From positions 108,781,501 to 108,845,500 of the forward strand of contig CM074857.1 in the NCBI GenBank assembly GCA_037501455.1: a DNA stretch of 64,000 nt. The letters run 5' to 3'. Numbering within the stretch: the first letter of the stretch is position 1; every line of letters starts with the position of its first letter. Position numbers and translations under genes: made by a program. The notes under the pieces were generated by a model that ran no database searches, had not been told where the DNA came from, and saw nothing but the letters and a program-made list of their open reading frames with translations. Source of the DNA: Lantana camara. Taxonomy: Eukaryota; Streptophyta; Magnoliopsida; Lamiales; Verbenaceae. This document shows positions 11,674-25,501 of the stretch, in pieces.

Positions 11674-12440
11674 TGATGATCGCCGGAGAAGAGGGTAGGT
11701 TCAACCTGCTAGGACAAACACCAAAAGAAACAGAGGTCAGACGGCCAAGCTGGGGGAACTGGGGGTGATTCCCAGTTTGGCTTTCCGACGCTCAAGTCAG
11801 ATGATGATCTGAAAGAATGAATATGCGAACTATGTAGTTGCAGTAATCGAGATTGCTTACAGTGAATGAGATGAATTGGCTTATTTATAGTTGAGGGCCA
11901 GGGATCCTTTGGTCATTTGCACCGTGTGGTCCTGACCAGGTGTTGCCCTAACACGTGGCGCTATGAGAGAAATCTAGGAGAAATCTTCTGCAAAAGCTGG
12001 TGAAAGTTAGTGTTGGCAACAGTAGTAGGTGAGCGGGCATGTACGGGGTGTCAGAGAGCCGTTTTAGGAGGTTGGTAACGAGGGCTAAGAGCACGCTCGT
12101 GTCAACCAAGAGCCTTGGAGACCAGTGAATCCGCTAGGGGATAAAGGCCAAGGCTCGTGCAATGAGGGGGAGTGGAAGCTTCCCTGAGGGGAAGTAGCGC
12201 TCGAAGAGAGCTTCCTTGATAGATTTGGAACTTAACCTAGTATGGCTGAGTGCGCTCGTTAGAGAGCGGCAACGCTGATCACGTGTGTGCGCAACAGAGA
12301 TGGCATGTGTCCCTGTGAGACTTTGACGCTCGGGGGGTTTGGGCGCTCGTGAATGATGGCCTTAACCACAGGAGGACACGTGTTACTATCTTGAGGTGTC
12401 ACGCGTCCAAACGTGGGACGAGCGTGTTTTGGCCCTATCA
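11674..12440 (-). repeat. Diverged LTR fragment or solo LTR related to the 26837-41336 element
   Basis: Starts tgatgatcgccgg and ends ggccctatca, matching the TGATG...CATCA type of ends of the 856-bp LTRs at 26837 and 40481. The strongest shared block is 11921-11960, accgtgtggtcc then tgttgccctaacacgtgg, which recurs almost unchanged at 27161-27201 and 40805-40845. A TATA-like tatttata (11882-11889) precedes it at the same relative place as in those LTRs. No matching 5-bp duplication was found, so the exact ends are uncertain. Confidence 0.65.
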
Positions 12441-14397
12441 ACAACATTTTGTGAAAATTATACAACATATTTTGGGAGGTATTTTAGTACTACATTATGT
12501 GAAAATCATACGACATTTTGCCAAAATTGAGAGTTAAATAAAAATATGATGCCCAATTGGGAATTTATCCCACATTACCCGTATTTTAAATGCATTTTGG
12601 TTTTTAATTTTTAAACCAGTGCTAGTTTTTTCATAATTTTAATGTTATATTTAACTTCTTTTAAATGAAAATTTGGAAAATATCTCGTTCAATATTTTTA
12701 AGAAATTTTTGATGTGATTTCTAAGGATAAATTTTTTAAGAGTATATGTCAGATGTGTTGATATTATACATCAAATCGAAAATCTCAATGCAAAGAACAC
12801 AACGGTGGTCTCAAAAACAAAATTCGATAACCGATGAAAGAGAAACTAATAGTCAAAAATGGCGCTCGGTGGGCGAAACTTTGCAAGTGAATTCCGGTGG
12901 TCCATAGTGGTTGAAAGAGATTATGAGCTTTGTCCATCTTGACTTGAAAAGAGGAATACGATTACAGTGGTCTTGACTATTGAGTCGCCGTAATGGAATA
13001 TAAATCGATAGTAAAATTTATCTTATATTGATTCGAATCAAATATTTTCAAAATATTCCCCTGAAACTTGAAATTATCTAAAAGGGATTAAGAGTTGTAT
13101 TTTATAAAAGTTAGGAAAGAACTTACACCTATTCGAGCAGTAGAAGCTCTTTTCAAATTTGAAGTTCGAATTGATTTAAATAGAAAATAGTATTTAAGAT
13201 TTACTTACATATAAATGGAGTTTATATGTGAATGGAGTTTTCATTTTGTTTATTTAATTTGCATAAATGTTAAGCACTGATCAATAATGTTTGGGTAATG
13301 TTTTAACTTGATTAAAGTTTGATTTGTCCTTTCCACGCTCAAAATTGAAATGATTAATTTCATTGCTCATCATAAGAGAATGTAATGGAAAAGGAGGAGA
13401 GTAATATGTCATTCCTTCCCCTCAATTTTGATGCTTTTTTAAAATTTTTTTTTAGTTATAAATAACCAAAACAAATTTATAACATTTGTCAAAAACTTAA
13501 TATTTCCACGAGAATATTTTTAGAAAAAGTAGCCAAAAATATTCTCTTGTCCAATTTTTTTCGTAGAATTTTTTTAAAGTATTTATATGGTTGTATTCGT
13601 ATCATATTATATTTATGTTATTATATCTATAATCTCGGATGTGATAGGTAATAGTCTGAAGGACAAATTAAAGTGAAAAATAGTGGAGAAAGGAATCTTA
13701 TTATTATGCACATAAAATGATAAAAGGTACCGAAGCGGCGTCGCTTCATTATTCTGTCGGGCGTTGGGTGAGCTGGATCGCTTCATTATTATTTAGAAAG
13801 GAAAGTTCGCGTCACTCTTTATATGTAATTCTTTCTTCTTTATTATTTTTAGTAAAGAAAAATATAATATATATAAATATATATATTTGTCAATAAAGAT
13901 TGCTCTAAGTAATTAATGAATCATTCTCTAGGATAAAGTTTCCGGATTCAAATACCACTTGGATGTATGTGTATTAAAAAGAAAAAATATATATATATAT
14001 ATGTATATTTACTTATTTATATATAAATAATGTAGAACTCCTCTACAATTTCAAACTATCAAATTTTCATTTTCTCTCTTTGGTTTCTTTAAGAGAAATT
14101 AATAATCACAAACAACCCTCAAATTTATTTTTTATTGAATAAAGTGGCAAAATAAAATTATTGTCGCAAAATTAGTTTAGTTGGTGACAAAGTAGAAAGT
14201 ATGCACATATATTATGTTTTAATTTGAGAGAAACTCGGGTTATTTTTTTATTTTGAAATTACACTTTTTATGTTATAAATACCAAGATTTTAGGTTCTAT
14301 TGAAGAGAATAAAATATTTCCGATAAAGATTTTGACTGGTAGGAGTTGAATGCCTCAATCATGTCAATACAATCGCCTTTAATTTTAATTTCATGCC

Positions 14398-14441
<44 letters not shown>

Positions 14442-15855
14442 GTTGCAAGAATTTTATGTTAATTCTAATAATATTGAGCAAATTTCGATTATTTGTTAAT
14501 GGTCATTTCGAGAAGTTCCTTTGAGATAGGTAATTCAATAAGTTTCAACTTGAGAAGTTCTAATAGATTTATTGATTCCTTATTTATTGATCAATTTGAT
14601 AAATTACTAATATTACATATAATTTCTTTTATGAAAAAAATATTTAAGTCTACTAAACCTAAACTAGGGTGAGGTTTATAATATATCGGTAAATCATAAG
14701 TGCTTAAAAGAATTTTCGCATAAAAATGTCAAACATTTGGGATGGATTTTAGTGTAATTTACCTAATAATATCAGAAATCGGATAATTAGATAATAATAG
14801 GAAACGCATCTGAATCTCCAATCAACAATCAAAATATGGGTCTTGTACATGCTAATTAAAAAGGCATAAAATGTTAAAATAACAGCTCGAGGTGAAAAAG
14901 TACGCATGAATGATGAACATTAATATTGAACTCTAATTTTGACAAGGTAAAAGTATGTAGTACATTTTCAAAAGTGAGAGTATTTTATAAGGAGATACTG
15001 CGTCAAATGGGATGCTATTATTGAATTGACACGATTTTTTTTAATTTTTTTTCTCGATTTTAGAGATAAGTGTGGATATTTCAATATCATGTGTTTTGAT
15101 TGGATAAAATTCGATTGATTGTGAAAACTTATTTCGTTTCAGGATTCAATTCCTCAAGATCTCTTTGGGATGAACGTCTCCGTTTTGAAGAAGGGTTTTC
15201 GACCCTGGGTTGAGCAAGTCTTGGAGTTGCTCGACCAAGAAGGCACCAAGTTGTTGGGACCTTGAGCAGCCGAGGGGGGCTAAGGCCGAGTAGCCCCTCT
15301 AGCCGATAAGGTTTTAGGCTAAACGGACCTCTTGGGAGGCGAAACATATGCATATCGCTAATTTTGACAATACCAACCCTAATTTTTATGGATAATATGT
15401 TTTACTTTTCACATAAAAAAGTGATTTTTTTCATAAATTATCTATTTTTGAGATTAACATAATATTGTTAAACTTGAGATTTCTTACTTATAGCAATGAC
15501 CTAATTACTTACTTAAACAAGACCTTACAAAGATATTTATAGACGAATGGTCTTCTAATTTAGAGTATTTATATTTCAAATACATCTCAATACACTTCTA
15601 CATAACAAAATTCCAAAAAATACTCCAAAAATAAGTTAATTCTTGTAGATAAGATAATTAATTTAAAAAAAGTTACTTTTTACTTATTACTGCCCTTCCG
15701 TGAGTTGAGTGATGCAACGGTCGTATAATATTATTCCCCCTAAATCACCTCCCCGCCATTTCTTCCCCCGAGAAAAATTTCCTCATTTTGGGAGACAGAG
15801 AAAAAAAGGAAAAAAGATTTTGATTTTCGTTCAAGAAGGAAACCAGAATGACACG
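12441..15855. other. AT-rich intergenic DNA and ABCG upstream region
   Basis: No coding sequence or intact transposon recognised in 3.4 kb. There is an (AT)n microsatellite at about 14400-14436 and shorter AT runs at 13860-13900 and 13985-14025. A GC-richer stretch at 15140-15350 contains a 74-codon minus-strand open frame with no recognisable domain. The last few hundred bases are the expected promoter and 5' UTR of the ABCG gene; no single TATA box stands out, although tataatattatt occurs at 15724-15735. Confidence 0.5.
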
Positions 15856-18800
15856 ATGATTGCAATGAAGTTGTTGTTATCGCCGTTAACCTTATTGTTC
15901 TTGTTTGGTGCATCATCGGTCAGCCATGCACAGAGCACCGCCGCCGCCGGAAGCGGCGCCACCCCCGTCAACCCGGCGGCGACGCAGCTCCTGGCGCAGT
16001 CTCTGTTCGCCAGTTTCAACAATTACTCCACCTATCTCAGCCCCGAAATGAAGAAGCAGATTGCTTTTTGCATCGAGGATGTGTGAGTAAATTATACCCC
16101 ATCTTCTTCTAAGCTTAGTTAGCATTTTCTCAGAGTCCCGTAATGTCGGCCAAGAATGCATTTTTCTGTGATGTTTCCTTTGTATTTGGTGACAGAGAAT
16201 GATGTTTCAATCTGGGTTTTTTGTTTGATGATCTTTGTTGACCTTTCTTGTAGGGATGCTGAGTGGAATGCCGCGTTTAATTTCTCCAAGAATACAGAGT
16301 TCTTGGGCACATGTCTACAGAAGAACAAAGGTAATGATGTTTCTGAGGCACTTCAACCTCACTTGGGATTCTGAAATTTGAAGTCTAATTGGTACTTTGT
16401 TTGTCGCACCGGAGGATCGTCTAGGTTTAGGACATGAATAATTGAATTCTTTTATATGGATTACTCATTATTGGACAAGTTCATCACTTCATTGCAATGT
16501 TGGGGGTTTTGGTTTGGCCTAGGGGATTCGGAAAATCATTTTCAAAATGTTATTTTCATTACCTTTCTTTCCCTTTTCTCTTTTTGGCTGTATGAATTCA
16601 TTGCTAGAAAACAACAATTTTGTTATGGATTTTGCAAGAGATTTAGGCTAAAATCCATTGCAAGAACTTAATGAAGTTAACTAGCTCGTTTCTTGGGCTT
16701 CTAGTGTTTGAGCCTTGAAAATCGTCCTTGGCTCTGCTCAGCTCGGTTCACGTACATGTTCTCCCTGGTTAAGTGTAGCTCTGCGAGTGCAGTAAGAATA
16801 TCGAAATGGGGCCAAAAGCAGTTTTAATGTTTTGGGTGAATTGATTTTTTTGATATTTCATACTAATGCATATCTTTGACTCTTTTTATGATCAAACATT
16901 ATTCACGTCTATTTCATAATGGCACAGATGCCGGACAACGATTGTGCACAGCAGCAGAAGTAAAGTTCTATGGCGATGGTCTCATAAAAGTTGCAAAAAG
17001 TTCGGGGCAGGGGCATGGAGCAAAGATGACTGGGGCTTACTTAAAGCCAAACAAGAATTGTAACTTGTCCTCTTGGCCAGCTGGCTGTGAGCCGGGATGG
17101 GCATGCAGCGTTCCTCAAGGGGTAAAAGTTGACATGAAAAACTCTAAGGACATTCCCAATAGAGACAATGATTGTCGCCCGTGTTGTGAAGGCTTCTTTT
17201 GCCCTCATGGCCTTACATGCATGATGCGTGAGTTTCCTTCTGCATAGGATGTTAGAAAGTCTTTATTTGCTGTGTTCAATTTTTATTTATTCTTTTTCAA
17301 ATGATGCTCCTTGAAGCCTGTCCATTGGGATCTTACTGCCCCCAAGCAACACTCAACAAAACCACGGGTGTTTGTGATCCGTAAGTTTGATAACTTGATC
17401 AGAAAAAAAAAAAAAGAAGATTATATTATTCTGTTTTTATTTATTATTAGCTTTGAATTGGAACTGAATGTTGGTACTCTGATATTTATATAAGGTACCG
17501 GTATCAACTGCCTCCAGGGATGAAGAACCATACGTGTGGTGGAGCTGATAAATGGGCTGATTTTTTGACTGCTAACGAGTTGTTTTGTGGAGGGGGGTTT
17601 TACTGTCCCACCAACACCCAAAAAATTCCATGCAGTAAAGGGTACTAATAGTTATCTCTAAACATGCAAAACATGTCCTTTGTTTTTCTACTTTAGCTTT
17701 TCTATGGTGTCTGCATAATTTAGCCATGGCAGTCGTTTCCTCTACCTCTCTTCTTTATTATTACTTTTTCGTTGATTATGGATTTTTTGGTTGCAGACAT
17801 TTTTGCAGGGCTGGTTCTACCGTACAAGAAAGTAAGTCTAATCATAATTTATGTTTGATTATTTTTATTAGCGAGTCCGTTTTATTACATAATCATGTTA
17901 TGGCTTCAATAACCAATGTACGGCCTGCAGGTTGCTACCAATTGGCAACTTGTAATAAGCAGACTGAAAATCAGAATATCACAGCCTACGGAGTCATGTT
18001 CTTTGTAAGCTTCTTCGACTTTGTTGGTTTATTTTCTACAAAACAACAATCTTCTTTCCTTTTTTAAGTCTCGTAAGCTTAAGTTTACTCTTTTTACTAT
18101 TATTAGGGAGGGATCACACTAGTACTTCTAATTATATACAACTGTTCTGGACAAGTTCTTAGCACTAGAGAAAAAAGGCAAGCAAAATCCCGAGAAGCTG
18201 CAGCAAGAAGTGCTAGGGAAACAGTCCAGGCCCGTGAAAGATGGAAATCAGCCAAAGAAGTTGCAAGAAAAGGCGCGAGCGATTTAACTTCATCACTTTC
18301 TCGTACATTCTCAAGAAAAAAATCCACCATAACCGAACAACAAAAGGGATCAGGACAACCTAAGCCAGGATCGGAAGGCGCATTGCCCCCGATGCCAAGT
18401 GGGACGAAAGGAAAGAAGAAAAGAGAAAGCAATCTAACGAAAATGATGCGTGATCTCGAAGAGAATCCCGACAATGAAGAGGGATTTAATATGGAAATCG
18501 GAGATAAAAATCTAAAGAAAGGTGCCAAAGCCAAGCAATTACACACACGTAGCCAAATCTTTAAGTATGCGTACGGTCAGATCGAGAAGGAGAAGGCTTT
18601 GCAAGAACAAACTAAGAATTTGACCTTTTCGGGTGTGATATCAATGGCTTCAGGAATGGAGCTCGCTAGTAGGTTGCCTATGGAGGTTTTTTTCCAAGAT
18701 TTGACTCTTACTTTAAGAGGGAAAAATAAGCATCTTTTGAGGTGCGTGACGGGTAAATTAGTGCCGGGCCATGTTTCAGCTGTGATGGGACCTTCGGGGG

Positions 18801-21800
18801 CTGGCAAAACGACTTTCCTTTCAGCCCTCTTGGGAAAAGCTCCTGGATGTACTGTCACAGGTAAAATTCTCATCAATGGGAAGGATGAGCCGATGCAATC
18901 TTATAAGAGAATCATTGGATATGTTCCTCAGGATGATATAGTGCATGGGAATTTGACGGTGGAGGAGAATTTGTGGTTCAGTGCTAGATGCAGGTATATT
19001 TTTCTATCTTAAACTTATAAAACAACTCCATAGAAGTATGATATATTTTTTAATGTATGTGTTCTGTGATAGTTTAAGTTTTTAAATAAAGTTAGTCGTT
19101 TAGAATGATAGCATAGTGGGGACCGAGAAGAGGTCGTGTGTTCGAATCTTAGCGTCACCATTGATAGAAAAGGAGTTTCTCGTGTAAGGAGAGATTAAAG
19201 AAGTCTGCCCACAAGTGAGGGATGTGTAGCTATTTAGATATTTAACTTCTCTCTTAGAAGAAAGCTAAATTTCTTGTTTTAGTACTCAGCCTTTCTTTTA
19301 TTAATCTTTTTCCTTGTAGACTCCCTGCTGATCTCGACAAACCAGAAAAAGTCTTGGTGGTTGAGAGAGTAATAGAATCCTTAGGATTGCAGAATGTTAG
19401 AGATTCCCTTGTAGGAACAGTTGAGAAACGAGGAATCTCTGGAGGTCAGAGGAAACGAGTAAATGTTGGGCTTGAAATGGTAATGGAACCCTCTCTCTTG
19501 ATCTTGGATGAGCCTACATCTGGATTGGATAGTTCTTCGTCTTTACTACTACTTAGAGCCCTTCGTCGTGAAGCTCTTGAAGGAGTAAATATATGCATGG
19601 TGGTTCATCAACCAAGGTAATTCTCACCTCTGCTTATTTATTACCTTTTTATCATATGTTTTGATTGCAATAATTATAATCCTCAATCCTGTAACTATGT
19701 ACAATACACGTATATTTGCTCTTTGTTTCAAAATCACACACACTTCACTTGTAGCTTATTTCCTCCTCATGAAAAATTCTTTGTTGGTTTAAACAAGCCT
19801 TTTGATTTAGGATCGAGTACGTCACCTCCCAATGATGAACTTAATACAAATTTCAACTTTATTTTATAGTCCAACGAAAAAACTATAGTGCAAATAATTT
19901 CATTCATTCGGTACTTCTACTTATCCACATTGATATTATTCTTAAGCCCTTTTTTTTATTTACCATTTTACTCATTCCACCCTTTGCTTCTGTAGTTACA
20001 CCTTATTCAAGATGTTTGATGATTTGATTCTCCTAGCTAAAGGGGGGCTTACAGTATACCACGGATCGGTTAAGAAAGTGGAAGAGTACTTTTCAGGCCT
20101 CGGGATCCAAGTTCCTGATAGAATGAATCCTCCAGATTATTTTATTGACATATTGGAGGGAATTGTGAAAACCCCAAATGCAACTGTGAAAATGAAGGAT
20201 CTTCCTCTCAGATGGATGCTTCATAATGGCTATCCTGTACCACCCGACATGTTGGAGTCATCAGATATGCCCGCAGCTGGGGGAATTTCTCCGGGGCCCG
20301 CTGTAGCCGGTAATGCTGATGCAGCAGATCGGTCTTTTGCCGGGGACCTTTGGCAGGACCTCAAATTTAATGTTGGACAGAAGAAAGATCACATTTGGCA
20401 TAATTTCACGAAGTCCCAAGACTTGTCTAGTCGAGAAGTCCCCAATCTCCTGCTGCAGTATAAATATTTTGTTGGGAGGTAAAAAAAAGTTTTATGGGTG
20501 GAAAAACACTTTTTCCATCTGAACTATTTTATCTTTTGTGGCACCTTAATGCCCAAACTCACTTTTTATAGTCTCACTAGTTACATCATCTCTTTGTTAC
20601 GTCACCAAATGGTTCAGAGGTGACAATATTTAGAGTTTTTAAGTTGTTACTATATTTACACTTAGTGATACTCCTATATAGTGACAATCTAATGAATAAT
20701 GTATTCAATTGGACTTGTGACAACATATCCATTGCACCAAGTTGTCACTGCTGGGGTGTCACTAAATCCAAATGATGAAGACTTAAACAGTACTTTTGTC
20801 CCATGACGTACAAGTTTTTCAAAATTGTCACTAATTTTCTTTTCTCTTGTAGCTACTACACATGTTTTTAGAATATACCTGACGTTGCATGTTTTTTACA
20901 CGACCCTTTACCTTCCAAACTATAATTATTTTGCACATTGACAATATATAAAATCATGTAATCTGGATTGTAGAATGTCTTAAGAAATAGTTTGTCGACC
21001 TCTGACTGTATCGTGTCTCTTCTGTCGCAGAGTTGGAAAGCAGCGACTAAGAGAAGCTCGGCTACAAGCTGTGGATTATTTGATTTTACTGCTGGCAGGA
21101 ATCTGCTTGGGAACGCTCGCTAAAGTGAGCGACGCAACATTTGGTTCGACTGGATATCTAAACACAGTCATTGCGGTTTGTAAGTTTGAGGGAAAATTCC
21201 AGCCATGATGATTACTTACCTAAACTCTTGCAAATAAAAATACTAAATGAATGATTATCGCTTGCATTTTTTTTTCTCGTAGCCCTTCTTGGAAAGATTG
21301 CTGCTTTGAGAGCGTTTTCATTGGATAAATTGCACTACTGGAGAGAAAGCGCTTCCGGCATGAGCAGTTTGGCTTACTTTCTAGCAAAGGACACAATCGA
21401 TCATTTCAACACAATCGTAAAACCTGCTGTTTATCTGTCAATGTTCTATTTCTTCAACAACCCGAGGTCCAGCATTTTTGACAATTACTTGGTCATGTTA
21501 TGCCTTGTATACTGTGTTACAGGCATAGCTTACGTTTTAGCCATCTACTTCGAACCGGGACCTGCACAACTGGTGGGAACTTTTTTTTAAACTGTTTTAA
21601 CAAAAAAGAATTCTCATTGTGTATGACTTGCTATATTGGTTGATTCATGCAGTGGTCTGTGTTGCTTCCTGTTGTTCTGGCTCTCGTTGCCAACCAAGTG
21701 GGAGATACATTCACCAACAAAATTGCAAACTTTTGCTACACGAAGTGGGCTTTGGAAGCGTTTGTGCTCGCGAATGCCAAAAGGTTCGTTCAATTTTTTA

Positions 21801-22283
21801 AAATCATTATTCTTTGCTTTAGGGGGGGTAAAGAATATGTAAATGAATAATTACACCGACATACCTAAGATCAAACCTAATTACACAAATTTCACTTAAA
21901 GCCCGAGAAATTACCAAAACTTCCCCTGTCTGAGAACTTGTGATCCATGACTATAAGATCGCATGTTAGGCCACATGCCAGGTTACACCACGAGAAGTTT
22001 TTACTATTTCTGAAACCTGAGGAAAAAGTTCGTGTAATTAAGCCAAACATCAACGCATGCTGGTGTAATTACCCTTTAGTTATAGTTAGTTTCGAGTTTT
22101 AATCTACTTTTGGTTTGTCCTCTCAGGTATTCTGGGGTGTGGCTTATCCAAAGATGTGGTGCATTGAAACAAAAAGGTTTTAACATGAAAGATTACTATC
22201 CTTGTTTAGCGTTCCTCATGGTTACAGGCGTGCTTACTCGTGCCTTCGCGTTTTTCTGTTTGATCACTTTCCAGAAAAAATAG
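15856..22283 (+). CDS. ABC transporter G family protein (ABCG24/ABCG28-like half-transporter), 14 exons
   Basis: Predicted plasma-membrane or endomembrane half-size ABC transporter of the white-brown complex group, 1105 codons. Exons: 15856-16082, 16254-16330, 16928-17227, 17317-17380, 17495-17641, 17797-17831, 17931-18004, 18107-18993, 19320-19616, 19996-20478, 21031-21179, 21283-21572, 21653-21783, 22127-22283. All junctions are GT-AG and the frame is kept throughout. The N-terminus has a signal-peptide-like hydrophobic stretch ([14 protein letters not shown]). A long Cys-rich extracellular region (exons 3-7; [31 protein letters not shown]) and a transmembrane segment follow. The nucleotide-binding domain shows Walker [10 protein letters not shown], signature ISGGQRKRV, Walker [14 protein letters not shown] and VVHQPR. 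The C-terminal membrane domain ends ITFQKK. Length and this extended Cys-rich N-terminus match the Arabidopsis ABCG24/ABCG28 clade, from memory. The substrate is not predictable from sequence. A second Met (15865) is an alternative start. Confidence 0.93.
19100..19240 (+). mobile_element. tRNA-related SINE/TRIM-like insertion in ABCG intron 8
   Basis: Inside the intron 18994-19319. It contains an A-box-like gatagcatagtgggg (19107-19121) and a good B-box-like gtcgtgtgttcgaatctt (19133-19150), spaced as in tRNA-derived retroposons. The following caccattgatag...aaaggagtttctcgtgtaaggagag recalls a common plant repeat tail. No clear flanking duplication was found. It lies well inside the intron and leaves both splice sites intact. 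Confidence 0.5.
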
Positions 22284-22736
22284 GTGGCCAAAAGGACTGT
22301 ATATGCTCTCTTTTCTCATAGCACACACACACCACAGAGGGGGGTGGGGGGGTGATAGGACTATGCTTTTGTGTGTATAGGGAATGCCATTTCCGGACAA
22401 CATTCGTCTGATGTTTCATTAGCGGAAGTTAGATAACTATTAATCAAGAAGAGCTGACTATCCGATGGAAGGGTAACTGTGTATCATGAGTTCGAAAAAT
22501 CATTCCTTTTCTCGTAGTACAAGTTCTGATTTCGTGTACATTTCTCTAACGTGGATTAAGCTGTCTATGAGTATTTTGTGCTAATTCATAACTTATGATG
22601 CACGGACATGGTAATACAAATATGACATAGGAACACCACGATATCTGAGACTATATGGTAGCATGAGAGGCCAAGACATTAACAGCACTTGCGCCATGAA
22701 ATATCACATGAGAAATCAACTATCTTTTCGTACAAT
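22284..22736. other. Tail-to-tail interval between ABCG and GET3-like genes
   Basis: 453 bp separating the two convergent stop codons. It must hold both 3' UTRs and polyadenylation regions. A G-rich run (ggggggtggggggg, about 22337-22352) interrupts otherwise mixed sequence. No open frame of note. Confidence 0.6.
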
Positions 22737-25501
22737 TCATTTCCAAACTATATCTCCCATAAACTTGAGAGCCGGGACACCCCTTATTTCCACGTCAATC
22801 AAAGGCGACTCGATTAGTTTCAGGTTTGCTAACTCTGTGTCCTTCTTGATCACGCCCAGCGCCCGCAGTTGGTCCTGCAAAACCAGCAAACAATGGATAA
22901 AACAAACTTTAATGTTGTCAAAAAGTACTGTGGCAAATGTGAGATTCCATGTTACCTTCCTTCTCATTTCACAAAACTTGCAAGAGGCTGATGGAGGTAG
23001 CAGTTGGTTCACAACAAGTCTTTGTACTGGAACTTTTTCCTTCCTCAACGATGCACACAATCTTGAAGATTCACTTATCGCCATCACCTGCATAAGATTG
23101 TTCACAAAAGGGCTCGATTAAACGAAAAAAACTGCCAATATATTGGCGTCGTGGTGAAAGAAAATTGAATTATTACAGTGGGAATTGTTACGATCACGAA
23201 CTCTGTGGTCTCAGAGTCACGGAAAAGATCTCGGACTTTTGCCATCCTTTCCTTCAGTTGCTCAAGCTCATCAATCTGCAGAAATCTCAAAGAAAAAATA
23301 ATATTACATTTTGGCCATTGAAATAATAAGTAACAAATAAAAGAAAAATTTAACGATTTTATGCATACGCAGTCTTGCTGTGGCTCTCCTTTCCCAAAAG
23401 CTGATTTAAGTGCTGCTGTTGCTGAAGCTATCTTCTTCTTGAACTGGAGTGAACCGAAAACCAATGGAAATGTCGAATATTAATGCTTGACAAATGAAAT
23501 TCATTACAAATATTCCATTTTTTTGGCCTCACCTTCATCATTTTGCCTATGGATGCATCCATGAAATCCGGCAATGACAGCATTCGAAGTGTGTGGCCCT
23601 ATAACAGAACAATCTTTATTAGTTCATGCTTCAATATATTACCAGCAGAAGGAATCTAAGTATGCTTCATTACCGTTGGAGCTGTATCAAACACGATTCG
23701 CCTAAATCTATTATACTCATTAGACTCCACAAATTGCAAAACCTGCAAATTACTGGAAAAGTTACTCTACTGAGAATGTTAAATGTAGCATCAATCCAGA
23801 AAGTTTTTGCAAGAAAAGCTTATTATATGCCTTTGAAATTGCAATAACTTCATCTAGCCCGGGAGGCAGAGTGTCCAACAGCTCTTCGAGTTTAAGGTCT
23901 CCCACCTGCTCATGATTGTATAAGAAACATCAAAATGCAGAGAAAGATCATAATTCAAGCATCCAAACGAACGTGAGAAATCATGGAAACTCCTCAAAAC
24001 ATCTTGATAGAGAAGTTCATGCAAAAGATAAGGCATAATAAAAATCTAAAATAATGTAAAATATAGTTAAAATTAGAGAGTTTATTAAGATCTTAAAAAT
24101 AAGTTGGCATCCCCGACTTATTTTAAAGGAGCGTATAAGCTCCTTTGATAAAATAAAATAAAATACCAAATACTTTCCAACATCTTATAAGTTTTTAGAC
24201 ATGTTATAACATGTTAACAAAAGCTTGTACGCCCAAAAAATCCTATGCTTTAAGATAACTGATTACAAAATTGCCAACATTTCTTAAGCTCTAAAGTCGT
24301 TGTATGAGATGAAAGAATGATAAATTCCTCCATAAAACCTTAGCCAAACACCCCCTTAAAAGCAACTAATACCTTTTCTCACCTGTTCCGCAAGCACTCC
24401 AAGGCCCAGACTATCCATCAAGTTCTTAACACCTCCATCACCATTCTGACTTTTAGACTGAAATGCTTCCCTCGCATTCTCAGCGCTTACCTTAGATACA
24501 ACAAACACAATGCACCATCACAAGCACCAACCAAAGAAATATAAGAGGCACCTATATCTCATCAACCAATAACTATTAACTACAAATAAATACCTCAAGT
24601 GCATAGAGTGGAGAATCCACACCTTGTACAGGAACAAGCATCCCTCCACTCAAATCCTATTGAAAAACAATTACATCATTACGCAAACAACGTTTTCCCA
24701 TCAGAATATGAAGCATTATATCAAAAAAGAAAGGCAAATTACAAATTTACTTGATCAAAAGAATCACTTAATGAGTGCGCAGGATCGGTGGAAATAATGA
24801 TAGTAGGGTGGCCGTGGCTTGCAAATTTAACAGCAAGTGATGCAGCGCAGCTCGTTTTTCCTATACCCCCTTTACCACCTAACATGTAATACTTTCTCTG
24901 GGAACCAGAAACCATTTCATCGAAAGGAGTAACTGTTTGAATGTTAGTAACAACAGATCTCACTGCACAAAGAATACGAACAGAATTACATATTCCATCC
25001 AATCACAATATCTACTGGCCCTAAAGGAGCTGCATTGAGAATAAACTATGTCATACTGGAACCCACATTCCAGATTAGATATTCAGCCCAAATTCTTTGT
25101 AAACATCCAAAGCAGCAATTTTGAGAAGCAAAATGCTCATAATTATAACAAATGAACAAATAAACCGGCAAACATGACCATATTAAACAAGAAAAAGAGA
25201 ATTGTCCTAATAAAAATCACTCCTGTAATGTGAAAACAAGGGAGCAATACGATTAAACACTCAACTGAAAATAAATATTCCAAATCCATACAACACAATG
25301 AGAAGAAAAAAACAATAAAAAATGCAAGAATCTAATTTAGACTAATGCGCCAGCTTGTGTGTGTGTGTGGCGGCGGATACCTTGAAGTTGCGGTGGTTCT
25401 GGGCTTGGGTTTATCTGATTCAAGGAGGAGTTAAATAAGCTTCTGTTAAACTTAGCATATCGAGACTGGGATTTGGATATACATCGGAAGAGAGACGCCA
25501 T
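22737..25501 (-). CDS. GET3-like ATPase, organellar type (GET3B/GET3C-like), 11 exons
   Basis: Predicted ArsA/GET3-family ATPase that binds client membrane proteins; the plant B/C forms are known from plastid or mitochondrion. Exons on the minus strand: 25501-25381, 24962-24751, 24656-24594, 24490-24383, 23905-23831, 23742-23674, 23598-23533, 23443-23369, 23275-23177, 23087-22956, 22874-22737, giving 385 codons in an unbroken frame. Visible motifs: P-loop [12 protein letters not shown], switch [31 protein letters not shown], the CKFC zinc-binding pair, and the C-terminal [14 protein letters not shown]. The start at 25501 gives a Ser/Arg-rich, acid-poor leader ([20 protein letters not shown]) typical of an organelle transit peptide. 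Wording such as [11 protein letters not shown] and GVDSPL is closer to Arabidopsis GET3C (mitochondrial) than GET3B, from memory. Intron 5 has a GC donor (AAAG|GC). A TIR element begins 93 bp upstream of the ATG. Confidence 0.92.

Noticed and set aside
14400..14436. (AT)n run as an origin or regulatory site
   Set aside because: A simple microsatellite explains it; nothing further supports a function.
19107..19150. Possible tRNA gene in the ABCG intron
   Set aside because: A and B boxes are present, but the sequence cannot be folded into a convincing cloverleaf by eye; a tRNA-derived retroposon explains it better.
22663..23121. 152-codon plus-strand frame over the GET3-like gene
   Set aside because: Shadow of exons 10-11 on the opposite strand; the minus-strand reading has conserved motifs and consistent splice sites.
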